Notes under the pieces: generated by a model | The model's database searches: none | Seen by the model: only the letters and a program-made list of their open reading frames with translations | Told to the model about the DNA's origin: nothing | Assembly (NCBI GenBank): GCA_032718475.1 | Contig: JAUCBJ010009135.1 | Coordinates: forward strand, 62,001-126,000 | DNA: 64,000 nt | Source: Nemertoderma westbladi | Lineage: Eukaryota > Xenacoelomorpha > Nemertodermatida > Nemertodermatidae | Direction of reading: 5' to 3' | Position numbers and translations under genes: made by a program | Shown here: piece after piece, positions 12,236 to 25,000 of the stretch | How the letters are laid out: each line of letters opens with the position of its first letter | How positions within the stretch are numbered: position 1 is the stretch's first letter

Positions 12236-12289
12236 GTCGGTATCGGTAGTTTCAGACTTTTGTCGGTACCGGCAGTTTCAGACTTTTGA
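12236..12289. repeat. 26-bp direct duplication
   Basis: The string tcggta.cgg.agtttcagac is present twice, adjacent, with two substitutions. It is a simple short tandem duplication with no other feature. Confidence 0.6.
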
Positions 12290-12844
12290 TTAAAACCGAA
12301 ATCAGTAAGGCATTCATTTATGATATTATACTAAACTTGGTACGTATGCAGTCTCGTGCTGCGCGAAGCACGTGTGATACGTGCAGTAGAAATCTGCATT
12401 GAATTAAAGGTTAACAAAGTTATTTCATGTTATATTATATAAATAACAACATATTAAATCTACCTCAGCACAATATTAATTAATATATAGTGTCATATAA
12501 TACTCATAAATTACAACATCTAATTATTAAAATATAAATTGCCTATCGTTATGATTGATAATATTAAGGCAATAAATGTAAACTGTTTCTAAATTAATTT
12601 AAAATTTATGTTTTTTATTTGATATAGAGGAGTTCAAATCCCAAAACTGCTTAGAGATCTCGTTTAGTTCTCGAGTTACCCCCACCCCCCCCCCCCCCCC
12701 CTAAATATATTTCTAGTTGTAAAATATTAATACTAATACTACTAGTAATACTAATAGTACTAATATCTAAACAATTTCAATATTTCCTCTTCCATTGAGG
12801 CGCTCGAGGAGGTTCCTTATTAAGTTAATATTCTAGTGAGTTGT
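12290..12844. other. AT-rich spacer with poly-C tract
   Basis: Low-complexity, AT-rich DNA with no open frame of note. It contains a C-run (12679-12683, an A, then 17 C at 12685-12701) and an ATTACTA-type simple stretch at about 12726-12765. Confidence 0.5.
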
Positions 12845-12918
12845 GGCGGTGCAATTTTGTCGATATGCCGGCACAGAATTCTTAAAAATGCAGCTGCAGT
12901 GCAGCATGCCGATCCTAG
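12845..12918 (+). repeat. Dispersed ~75-bp repeat, copy 1
   Basis: Nearly identical to 62257-62332 on the same strand, sharing ggtgcaattttgtcgat, ccggcacag and aatgcagctgca. Both copies end in a run of AGTAGT. It lies just beyond the putative poly(A) signal of the giant minus-strand gene. Identity of the parent element is unknown; a LINE fragment is likely, given the company of the second copy. Confidence 0.7.
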
Positions 12919-12957
12919 TAGTAGTAATATTCTAGAAGCATCTTTATGGTCGTCTAT

Positions 12958-12963
12958 TTTATT
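12958..12963 (-). terminator. Poly(A) signal of the giant gene
   Basis: Reads AATAAA on the minus strand, 64-69 bases after the TAG stop at 13027-13029. It is canonical in sequence and spacing, so a very short 3' UTR is expected. Confidence 0.6.
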
Positions 12964-13026
12964 TATCATGGCGATTTCCATTTCATTAAAGCTTAAGAAT
13001 AGATCAGGTGATCAGTCATACATACC

Positions 13027-16000
13027 CTAGACCATTGAAGTCCTTCTCTCTTTTATAGGAAGATTACTCACTATCACAAGCTCATCTGTTCGAATTATTG
13101 ATTTATCCCTTGCTTTTGCTTCGAGTTTTGCTACAAACTTCGAGGGAGCTTTGGTTACAATAATAGAGTCTGACGATGCCGTTTTGGATAAGCCCATTCT
13201 ATTCCATTTTAACTCTCTTTCTCGGATATTTGTTGGTTTGCCGTTTTCATCAAAGAATGAAACTTTAACATTATTCGGTTTATCTTCGTAGGTTGCAGAT
13301 AGCGATAGTTCTGTTGGTGATTTCCAAGAGTATTCAATGGTAACTGCCTTATTGCGAGTTGTCATTTCCTTTTCTATACAATTCATACTTATTTTGTCAT
13401 CGGATACTGTGTAACATCTCAAATAGTATGTGGTTGATGGCTTCAGATTATCAATAGAGTATTTATCTTTGATTTCCCACCCCCTTGACCTTTCTTTTAT
13501 ATAATCAAGATATCGGTAAGAATAAGTTAGCAAATCCATATGATATCCTGAGAAAGTCGTTTTAGGTCCTTCTACCCAAACTTCAACCGAGGTTACTCCA
13601 GCTTCAAAGCGTAAAGACACAGGAGGTTCAGGTATCATAGTTACTTGACGGTCACATGATTGCCTGTTTTTGATCCTGAAATAATCATCATTAATTGTTA
13701 GAAGCGGTAATGATATGGCTGATATAATATATCCTGTGCCTGGAATGTTGTCAGTTAGAGTGTGCACACATTCTGATTGCTGTAAAACTTTGGTAATTGA
13801 ATCACCTGTAACTGTGTTCTTTACAATCAATTCAAATTCGTTTGAATTATTGGCTGGTTCCCATGATAATCCAATATCTCTTGAATTCTCTACTTCACAT
13901 TCAAGGTTTCTTGGTGGACCAGGAGAACGAACAACATTAATAAATGTTGGGGGATCACTATCAGTTTCAAGAACACCTTTCAAGGTGGAAGACATTACGG
14001 ATTTTACATAGAAACGCATAATTATCACAGAAAAATCAATCGAAATCTCTATGGATGTTTCTGTTGTATTCATTGTAAAATTAACATTATCAAATGGGGG
14101 TTCTGATTGAGCAATTTTATAATAATTAACTTCACAGTTTGGTTTATCCCAATTTAGAAGTAATTTACCACGAGGCAGCTCCTGGATAGCTAAACCAGAT
14201 GGGTTTAATGGTTTAGCAATAAATTGATGGATTATATTCTTACTGAATTTATCAACAACTTTGTTGTATGCGCGTATATTTATAGAGTATGTATGTGATG
14301 GTTGAGTTACAAGTGAGATATGATCACTTTCAATATCAGTAATATTTTCTACTATGGAATTGTTCGTGAGGCAATTGATTTCAGCTGTATGGATTATAGA
14401 TAATGATACTTGAGATTCGCACTTCTTTCTGGGTTGTTTCCATGAAATTACTGCCATTTGATTATCATCATTATTGTAGAATTCATCTACAACAAAATCG
14501 TATGGACTTTGTACTTCTCGCACAATTATTTGCCCCTCTGTATAGGCAATTTCATCTCCATTACTATTCCCAAATCTAACCTCATATACAGTTTCATAGT
14601 CATCGAAGTAACTTTCAAGATTTCTGGTTTCACATCCATTAGTTGCAATAGGTACAGGGCTTATAGTTTTCCATTCCAACTCCCCCTGAGAACGGTACTG
14701 TAATATGTATTCAACAACTGCCCATGTCGATTTTTTCCATTTTGCAAACACTTTTCCATCTACTTCTATAATTTCAAAATTATCAGGTTGACCGGGCTTT
14801 GTAATAAATTCAAGTGTTACCGCTCTGCCTTTTACATCATTTTCACCGACAGGAACTAATTTAGCTGTATATTTAGTACCTGGTTGAAGGTTTGTTAATG
14901 AATATGACTTACAAGGGAATATGATATATTCGTTGGTTCTCTCGTCAATGATTTCTATATTTACACCTTTGTAATACCCAGTATTATATTCCCATTGAAT
15001 GACACAAGATTCCTTGGTAAGGTCACAGACATAAACATTATCTACAGGAGCAGGCGGAAGGGTAAGCATCTTATTAACATGCTGCCCTTCTTTCATATTA
15101 TCTTCTGCATGCCTAGCCAAGCACGAAACACCAACCTTATAACAGTAACCAGGTTCAATTTGTGATAAATTTATTCTGCATTTATTTTCTGTATCTTCCA
15201 GTTGAAGAGTTTGTGACAGTGGTTCTTCATGAAGCTTACTAACATAGACATTAAAGTGGGAATAATATGAATTCCGATCATTTGGCTTCCGCCATTCTAA
15301 CTCAATTACTTTTGATGCAATAAATCTGAGTTGTAGCTCTTTAGGGATTGGTGGTTCTTCGATAAACTCAAAGTCACAATAATTTTTCTTTACATATGTT
15401 TTTCCAGTTATGCTATTAGTTCTATATACCGTCTCAACTCGATATATTGATAGAATTCCACGTGCGGCGTCATTGTAAGTAAATGTTGTTGTATCACTGG
15501 ATAACCTTGAAGCTGTAGAAATTATTTGTAAATTTTTACCCTTAGATCCATGATAGATATTATAGTACGATATTTGACAATATGGAGTTATCCACTTTAA
15601 ATTTGTTTTTAATCTTTCATTAGTTGAACTAAATTTTAAATCTTTTACAGGCAGTGGTGAAGACAAGGCTATATGTTCTAAACCTTGACTGATTGCCCCT
15701 GATGAACTCACAGAAAACACTACCAGCTTGTATAATGTTGATGGTATAACATTTAATTCATATGTTGGATCTGATGTAATTATGTTTTCTGATATTTTCT
15801 GATATTCTTTCCCATTTATATGTAATCTGAAAACATTGATGCTGTAATGATCACATAATCCCTTAGTTGGTTTCTCCCAGGTAAATGTTATACTTTTATT
15901 TTCAGGTTGTGACGAAATATTAGTCATCTCAGATATATTACAAGGTGGATCAGGGTTGCAATCAACATGCATGATATCCGAATATTCTATATTACCATAT

Positions 16001-19000
16001 TGAGACTGTGCTCCTACACTTATATCATAAGAGCTACCAGGTGTCAAATTCTTATACAATTCTAAATTATGGATTCTTGTTGGAGAAATTTCTCTTTTAT
16101 TTTCTGTACCATCTTCTGATATATATTTAAATATGTAGTTTTTAACTTTCCATTTTTGTTGTTTCAACTTGAGAATATTCTTTTCAATTCTTATTATTGG
16201 AGCAGATGCATTGGTATTAAATTCAACATTATTACTTTTGTCACTTTCTTTGTTATATTCTCCAACTGTCGTCATGTATAATATATACTGAGTTCCTGGA
16301 GATAAATCTTCTATTATAAAATATTTAGAGTTCACATTATCAATATTTATATTAATTAATTTAATATTTTGTGATTCTTTTTCTTTAAAATATATATAAA
16401 CTCCAAGAACCATTGAATCGCTATACTCCCACGATATTCTACATGATGTTGCTGAGATATTATCAACAATGATGTTTAAAGGACATATTGATTTCACATA
16501 GAAGGTTCCAACATCTGAATGTTCACTTTCAACTTGGTCGATTCCTTTGTATTTTACAATGCTTGTAACATACCACTTGTATATTAGTCCTGGTCTTAGA
16601 TCACTTAAGAGATGCTGTCTTGAAAGCCATCGTTTTTCTGCCCAAATCACAACCAAAGGAAATAATTCTGATGAATTTCCTTGTTGGAAGTAAACAGCTT
16701 GATGAGTAAACTTACCCTTTGGAAAATACCAGTTTAAACTAAAACTATTTGATTTACTAATTGCCATGTTTTTATCAACTGTTGGTGCACAAGGTCTAGT
16801 TGCAAAATCTCCCAGATTATGGATAGTCGACTTTTTGTTTTCTTGTTTATATTCATAGATTGCTAATATTGAAATTGTGTAAACTGTTCCAGGAACTAAA
16901 TCTGTAATATGATAGTTCTTTAACTTACTATCAATATAATATTCTAAACTTTCTTCTTCTCTATTGCCAGTTCTTTTAGTTTTATCATATTTTTCATAGA
17001 TTGAAATTTGGTATCTGGTTACTTTACATGGGGCATCACCAATTATCACATACACTGCTGTAGTTGTTGTATCAGCAACTGAAACCCAATCAGGACATGT
17101 TGGTGATGTAAGTAGCCTTATTTCTTGTGGAATACTGCTGATGTCAAATTCGTCAATGTAGGATGCTACATTAATACAATAACATGTTGATGGTTTACTG
17201 GGAAATACATATTTACATTCACTAATAACTTTATCTAGGGCAATGTCTTGTAAACCATCTATTAATACTTCATAAAATTTTATTATGAAAGATATAATTT
17301 TAGGGTTTGAAGCCCAAGATACAGAAATATTATTGCAATCTTCATATATTTTGATGTCAGATGGAGGTGGTGGTGGGTACTTGAACTCCACTGGTGAAGA
17401 GCAGGCTACAATTCTTTTCTGCAGAGCCTCACAACATACTCTTATGTAGTAAATTTTTCCCATCTCTAAAAATTGCTCTAAGCCACTTGCTGTATTATTT
17501 TTATACAATAAAATATTGTCTGGGACCATTTGCCAAAATGTTTCTTTCTCAATTTCTTCTATAAATGGTTCTGTTTTTTCTAGTTTTATATATTTATCAT
17601 AGTTTATATATTCAATATAGAGTTTATTTGGCTCCCAATCCATTTGATTCCACATGACACATACTTCTCCATTATGGAAACTGCCTATTGAAACTAAAGT
17701 TGGTGGTTCTGGCATCATGATGACTGGAATTTTCATGGGATCACTATGTTTTGAAGAGGCTCCTTTTGTTCGTATTGCGACATCATATTGCATGCCTGGA
17801 ATTAAATTGTCAACTTTATATTCACATAAATCTTTTTCAACAGGGATAATTCGATTAAACTCTTTCTGTACAAATCGATTTTCTGTAATTTGTATTTCGA
17901 ATCCGGAATTGTTTCCTGTGGGTAACAGCCATTGTAATACAAAAGATCGTGATTCAATCACCGATGGCAATGGAGACGTAGGATAATTTGGTTTTGTTTC
18001 TAAGACATATGGAGGTGAAGGATTGCTTACAAACTTCTCAATATCATGGCATTTTACTCCATAAATAGTTATGTTATATAAATATCCTGCTTCTAATTCT
18101 TTTAGTTCATGAGAATATATATTTTCACACAACTCATACTTCATGGTTTTATTTTTTTCAGTATTCATTATACTTACAATCTGATGGTCTAGAATTGAAC
18201 TATCCGGAATGTTCCATGATAGAATGTGATAAGGGTCTTCATCTGTAATTGTTATGTTAGTAGGAGGTAATGGACATGTAGATATGGAAATGCTTGATGA
18301 TGCTTTACCTTGGTAATAATTGCCCTGAGTATCAAACATATCTAATATACTATAAATAGTATATGTGTATGTCATTCCTGGTTTTAGATTGGTAACATTT
18401 TCTGTATTTTCTAAGAAATAGTCTGAGTTGATTACATTATCATCTTTTATGCACTGTGATCTGTATTTTATCGTATTTAAAGGGGAAGTATTCCAACGAA
18501 TTACTACAGATTCATGCGTATTACTCTCCTGGGTTACATGTTGAGGTCTCATAGGATTTGACATAAAGCGCAGTCTTGTTGGAATGCTTTCTATGTTCAA
18601 ATTTGTATTAATTGTTGAAATCGAAACAATATATATTGTAGATTCTTTAGGTTCAAATATATAACTATTTGCATCTATATTTTCCTGATACACTACTTTC
18701 GACTCAGAGATTTCCATTAATGATATTATAAATGAGTCAAAAGCTCCTAAATGAGGTATTGACCAACAAATGTTACAGAGCTGTTTTAAATTATTTGAAT
18801 AGTGATAAACATAAATATGTGGAGGGGCTAGTGGAATGTGGATAAATTCAACTGGTTCTGAATAAGCTAATTGATATGGCTGAACACTACCTTGAGCAAC
18901 TAGCCGTATATTGCCAAATATTCCAGGCAGCAGTAAGTGGTTTACTATGACTTTGCATGCTCTAAAATCAATATTATCCAACAATGTTTCCCATGTTCCT

Positions 19001-22000
19001 TCACATACTTGTGATGAAGGTGAAAATCTCAACTCAATTATGTATGATTTCACATTCCAATCTGGTTTGGTCCATTCAACAGCAACATGATTTTCATTAT
19101 TATTTATCCATACATTTTCTATTGGTTCTGGAAATGTGCAAAAATAAACAGGTTGTGTATTATCACTTTGTATACCGTGTTCAACAAATGAGGACAATGT
19201 TGCAGAATACTCTTGTCCAGGTTTAAGTATATTAGGGACTTCCAAATATGTTTGACCAGAGCAACTTTCTACCATATAAATGATTTTATCAATATGCATA
19301 ATTGTAATCCTATTGAGGATATGCCTTCCTCTGGGCAATGTCCATGAAATGCTACATGAGCGCGGGTTTATATTTGTAATTGTAACATCAGTAGGATATA
19401 ATGGTATAGTTGTGAATGAAACTGGCTCTGAAGGAACACTGGAACTATTACCAATATCATCATATTCAATCTCACAAACCACAGATGCAGTATATTTAAA
19501 CCCAGGAGATAGCTGGAAAATATTATATTCTGTGGCATTGGATGGCACATCAATCAATATGTGGTGTTCTGGAAATTTAACATTTACTTTTTCAAGTTTT
19601 ACCTTCTGAAAAGTACATTTCTGCTGTTGGTCCCACTTTAAAGTGTAGCAGTGGGGTGTAATTAATACCTTAAGGTTACTAGGTGACTTTGGTCGTGTTA
19701 TGCATATGATTTGAATCGAATTTTCAGATGTCAAATTGTAATGATAATTTAATTTTTCGCAGAACGCTTTTGTGATGCAAACAGCTTTAATCCGGATTAT
19801 ATAAGGTATTCCGGATTCTAGGTTTGGAATTAGCTGATTGGTTGTAACATTCGATAAATTTCCTTCTAAAGTTTCCCATTTTAATTCATTTTCTGCAAAA
19901 TGTTTCAGTTTTGCATATTGTATAACTGTATCACTTACATATGAGCTTGGGTTTCTCCAATAAATTTCAAGCGAAGAAGATGATGTTCCTGATGTGGTAG
20001 CTTCTTGAACATGGGATGGTTCTGAAAGGGCATATATATAAGTACTTTCACTTTTTAGCTTAATATTGCTACTATGCCATGTATAGGTGGAAATTTCTAA
20101 CTTATATATTTGTGAGGGTTTACAATAAATATTATAGACATTTTTCAAGTACTCGTGTCTACTTTCTATTTCTGTAAATTCATCAGGCTTGTTTGGGTTT
20201 GCAGTAAACAATTTCAATTCATAACCATCAATATATCCTTTTGTTTGGGGAGTCCATGCAAATTTAAAACAATGACAATTATTCATCTTTGTTGCTTCTT
20301 TATCACTATATTTTTGTACGGCTATATCAATTACAGGGCACGGGTTATAAATTAGTTTGTAAAAACTGCTCGGTGCTTCAATGCCATTGATGGATTTTGT
20401 GATAAACTGCATGAAATATATATCACCAGGATGGAGTTTTTCTAAAGAGAATGAGGCTTCATTATTGGTTTCATATACATTTATATCTATATCTGTCGCA
20501 GCACTCTCTGTAAATTCATTAACCCAAGGCGCATACTTTGCGATATATTCTTTTACATCCCAATCTAGTATTTTCCAACTAATTGTTCCAATATTTTTAT
20601 CATAATCAATTCCAAAGTGTATATTACTAGCTGGTTCTGGTAGTGTAATGAAATTTTCTCTTTCACTTTCATCACTCACTAAATCTGACATTCCTATTGT
20701 TTGAATATATGTGATATACATTGTTCCTGGTTTCAAAATTGAATCATCCATATTAAACATATTGGAGTAAGTCTCTTCATTACAAAGTATGGAATTGTTA
20801 CAGAGTATCGTCACTAAAAACTTTTTACTATGCCCATCTGGTTTGTCCCATGAGATTAAACCAGATCGAGGAGAGGGAGTATGAATTGTGGGTTTGTCAG
20901 GTGGAACTGGTTGAACTGTAAGTGTATACCATGTTTTATCACTTATAGCATTTCCATATTCATAATAATCTGCAACACAACTAATATTGATATTGTAGTC
21001 ATTGCCTGGTTCCAGATTAGTTAGCACAAAGGCAGAATCTTCTTTTGGTATTTTAATATCAGGCAGCCAAATACCACTATCTATTTTACTATAACAAAGA
21101 AGCTGAAAATCATGTTTTGATTGTGTTGGTATAGTCCATTTTATGGTATATTCATACCTGTTTGAATTATTACCACTTATATTGAACAGAGGGAGAGGTT
21201 TAGTTACAGCAAAAGCATTTGTGCTAGAATCTAGTATGGCTTCTGTGGTAATGTAACAAGATGTAATATTTATTTTATACAAACATCCAGGAGATAAGCG
21301 TTCAAAGAGATGAGAAGTGATAACTTCATCGATGGTTGACTCTTGTACATTTTCTCCATTAACTTCATCAATATTAATTTTAAAGTAACTTATTGGACAT
21401 AATGGTCTCTGCCACTTGACTTCCATAGAATTTGTTGATATGTTTTCAAATACGATATCAGTTGGTGGAAGAGGCTTTGATGTAACTGATATTTTAACTG
21501 GATTTATACAAAACAAGTTCACCAAACTGTTACAAGATAAAATATTCATAAAATATGTAGTAGATGGTAGACATGCAAATTTGTGATTTGTTTCTCCTAT
21601 TACAATTCTATCTAATTCAGTGGCAATTGTTTCATCATCAGATAATTTTGATAATTCAATACAGAAATTCATATTATCATATATTCCTTTACTAGGTCTA
21701 TCCCAAGTAAGATTTATTTCGCGAATTAAATTGGCATCTACCTCTACTGCATTACAATTTCTCACAGGCAATGGAGGATATTTTAGTTCTCTGATTGTTG
21801 AAAAGGCAATATCTCCATTTGTTGCAAACGCGCCTAATCGGATAAGGTATATGTCTCCAGGTACCAGTTCATCAATACTGAAAATATATGTGACATCATT
21901 TATCATATTTGTTGATGATAATTGCATGTCACCCCATATAGGACCACATTCCAATTCTGACAAACTTTCATATTTATATTTTCTTAATATTTGACTATCA

Positions 22001-25000
22001 AAGGTAATGTTGTTAATAGTGCCATTTGATTTTGTCATGTAAGATATGATATATTTGTCTACTTCCCAATCCACAGATTCAACTTCAATTTTAATTCGGC
22101 CATCATCATTTATTAATATTGAAAATTCCTCAATTGGTTCTGGTGGTGTAAATATTTCCAATTTATCACTATAATCACTCATCAATGATTTAAATACTGA
22201 CCTTACCATCACTTCATACCTTGTACCAGGAAGAACTTTCACCAGCATATTACTATCAAGAGCTTCCAATTCTCTGATATCATTTTCTGATGTCATTTGT
22301 ACTTTATACTTATCACATTTTCCCTCTGGGATCGTCCAATTAAGTTGAACCTCTCTTGGATCATTTGTAGAGATTTCTGGAATCATTGGAATTGCTGGTG
22401 TTGTGTCGAACTTGAAGAAAATTGATTTATCACTGACTTGTTCACCAAAGTCATACTTTGCATCATATGTATGGGAAACCTCATAGGAAATTCCTGGAGT
22501 CAAGTCTGTGACTTTCTTTTCATTTATACATGCAGATTCAATTGTAATTTCTCTTTCTGAATTGTCAGCAATGTCACTTTTAATAATATATAATTTTTGT
22601 CCAGTAACATAACTATTCTCCAAGGGTATGTTTCTCCATTGAATTTTATAAGTTTTATATTCTTCATTAAACCCATAAATTTCTTCAAGTTTCATTGGTT
22701 GTGCTATAAATTCTTTATTAGATTCATCAAATTTCGGAATAGCTTCTTCATTTCTCTGATAAACTGTTCTTATCCTAATGGAATAAGCAAATCCTGGCCT
22801 CAGGTTATCTATTATGTATGAAAGATCATTGTATCGCGGTTCCTTTACTATCCATTCTTCCATGTTACAATGTGAGTGATATCTACAATAAGCAATTTCA
22901 TAATAGCTCACATTACATAATGGTTTTTTCCAAGAAATGCCCATTGTATTCATTGATATATTGTCAATCTCAATACCCAATGCTTTTGCTGGGCTAGTCG
23001 TAAATTCATCTTCAATGGGCTCACTTTCTAAATTAAAATCATCATTGCAGCTAAATAATTTAATTTTGTATATGGTTGATGGTTCAGGTACAAATGTATA
23101 TTTTGTATTAAATAATTTCCTGACCCTGTTATCTTGCCAGATATTATCATTGTTAATATCAATCATTATTCTCAATCTATAACTTTTACATATACCTTGT
23201 TCAGGCTTTTCCCACGTAACTGCCACCTGCTTGCCATCTGTGGCATTTGTGTCACAGCTAACACCAAGGGAAGACATTATAGTCTTTGTTTCTTCTGTTA
23301 TCGTTAAGATCCGTGGTGGCAGAGGAGGATACTCATATAATATGTTATCGCTTAATGCAGATAAGCCGGATCCTGATTTTACTTGAAGCATTAATTTATA
23401 TATGTTCCCAGGCACCAGAAGCTCATTAATATTTTGTATACTTTTGTTATCATGCGAAAACTTTGCTGACTCCAAAGTTTGCCAAGATATTTCATCCCTG
23501 CCATCTACCACAGAATCATCCGCATTCACATCCATTTCAAATATAGATTCCTGTTTATGGAATTTCAGTTTATATTTGTTTGGACTCCAGTCTAAGTCAT
23601 CCCAGACTAGATCTTTATTGGGTAAAACCTTAAGACCTTTTGGTGCCTCAGGGTTTGTGGTAAATTTGCAATGGGTTACATTTTGACTACATTTATCAGC
23701 TGGTCCAATAGTTTGCACTGACACAATGTATTCAGTTCCAGGTAGAAGATTGGTTAAATATGATTCAAAGTTACATTCACAAACCTCATAATCTATTTTT
23801 CTAGCAATATTTGGTGGGTCAATATTTTTCATGAGTGTTACATTAAAACTTGTATAATTACCCTGCAACTCAGACCAACTCCACAAAGCTGTTGCTGATC
23901 TTGCTCTAATTGACTCTGATGGAATTTCTATACAGCGTGGGGCCTCTGGAAAAACAGAGAACTGGTGGACATCCGATTTGTCACTGTAAACTTCCGGCAG
24001 ACCATCATGTGCAGCTACACGTTTACACCAAACCTTATACTCATATCCAGGTTCCACATCAAGAGTTACAATATTTTCATTACTGGGAATTGATACTGGA
24101 ACTCTGTGTTCCAATTCATCAATTCTTTGCAAATAACAAAGTTGTTTAGAGCAGAAATAATTAGACTCTGACCAAGAAATTGTGTGTTTTGAAGTCGAGC
24201 AATTATCACCATATGAATTCAATTCCTCTGGTTTTTCTGGGAAAGTTGAAAATACCAACATTTCCGAATTTTCACTGTTATATATTTTTTTGTTATAATC
24301 TTTGTTCACAATTTTGGCATATACAAATGCTTCATATTGATAACCAGGCAACAGCTTGGTTAGTAAATATGAATTATTGCCAAGACAGTCTTCTATATTA
24401 TATTTCTTATTATTTATTTTCTCAGTGTATGTGACAATGTAGTGAACTTCTTCACCTGACTCTGAGTTTTCCCAAACAAGTTCAACATTTTCTGAAGTTA
24501 ATGAGCCTTCAACAATATTCAATTTTACTGGCCTTTGGGGACAAGTAAAACAGTTAATTTCCTCAATTGAGCTTTTCACATATTCATTAACAATATCCAT
24601 TTCTCTGTTCACTTCATTCTCAATTATAGTTTCTGTCCAGATTCTTATTACATATTTTGTACCTGGCTTTAATTGTTTAAATTGGTGACTACTTGTTGTA
24701 CTATCCAAAAATTCATCTGGTTGTTTGTCAAATTTCACAGATTTCTGATGGTTTTTAACTTGAGCAGCGCCATTCTCAGTTTTCTCCCCAATTCGCAGAC
24801 CAAACCGAGAAATAAAAGTATCTTCAGGAATATCCCAAGTAATAGAAATATCATTAGCAGCTGCACTAAATGTTGGTTCCCTTACAGGTTCTGGTAACAC
24901 TGTATAGTGTAGGGATATAGGGATACTAGAAACAGAATCTCTAATATCAATGTAAGCCTGAGCCTCCAGTGTAAATGTGTATGAGTATCCTCTCTGTAAA

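Noticed and set aside
12836-13030. 64-codon plus-strand frame
   Set aside because: It begins in the dispersed 75-bp repeat and runs antisense into the 3' end of the giant gene. There is no sign of coding selection.
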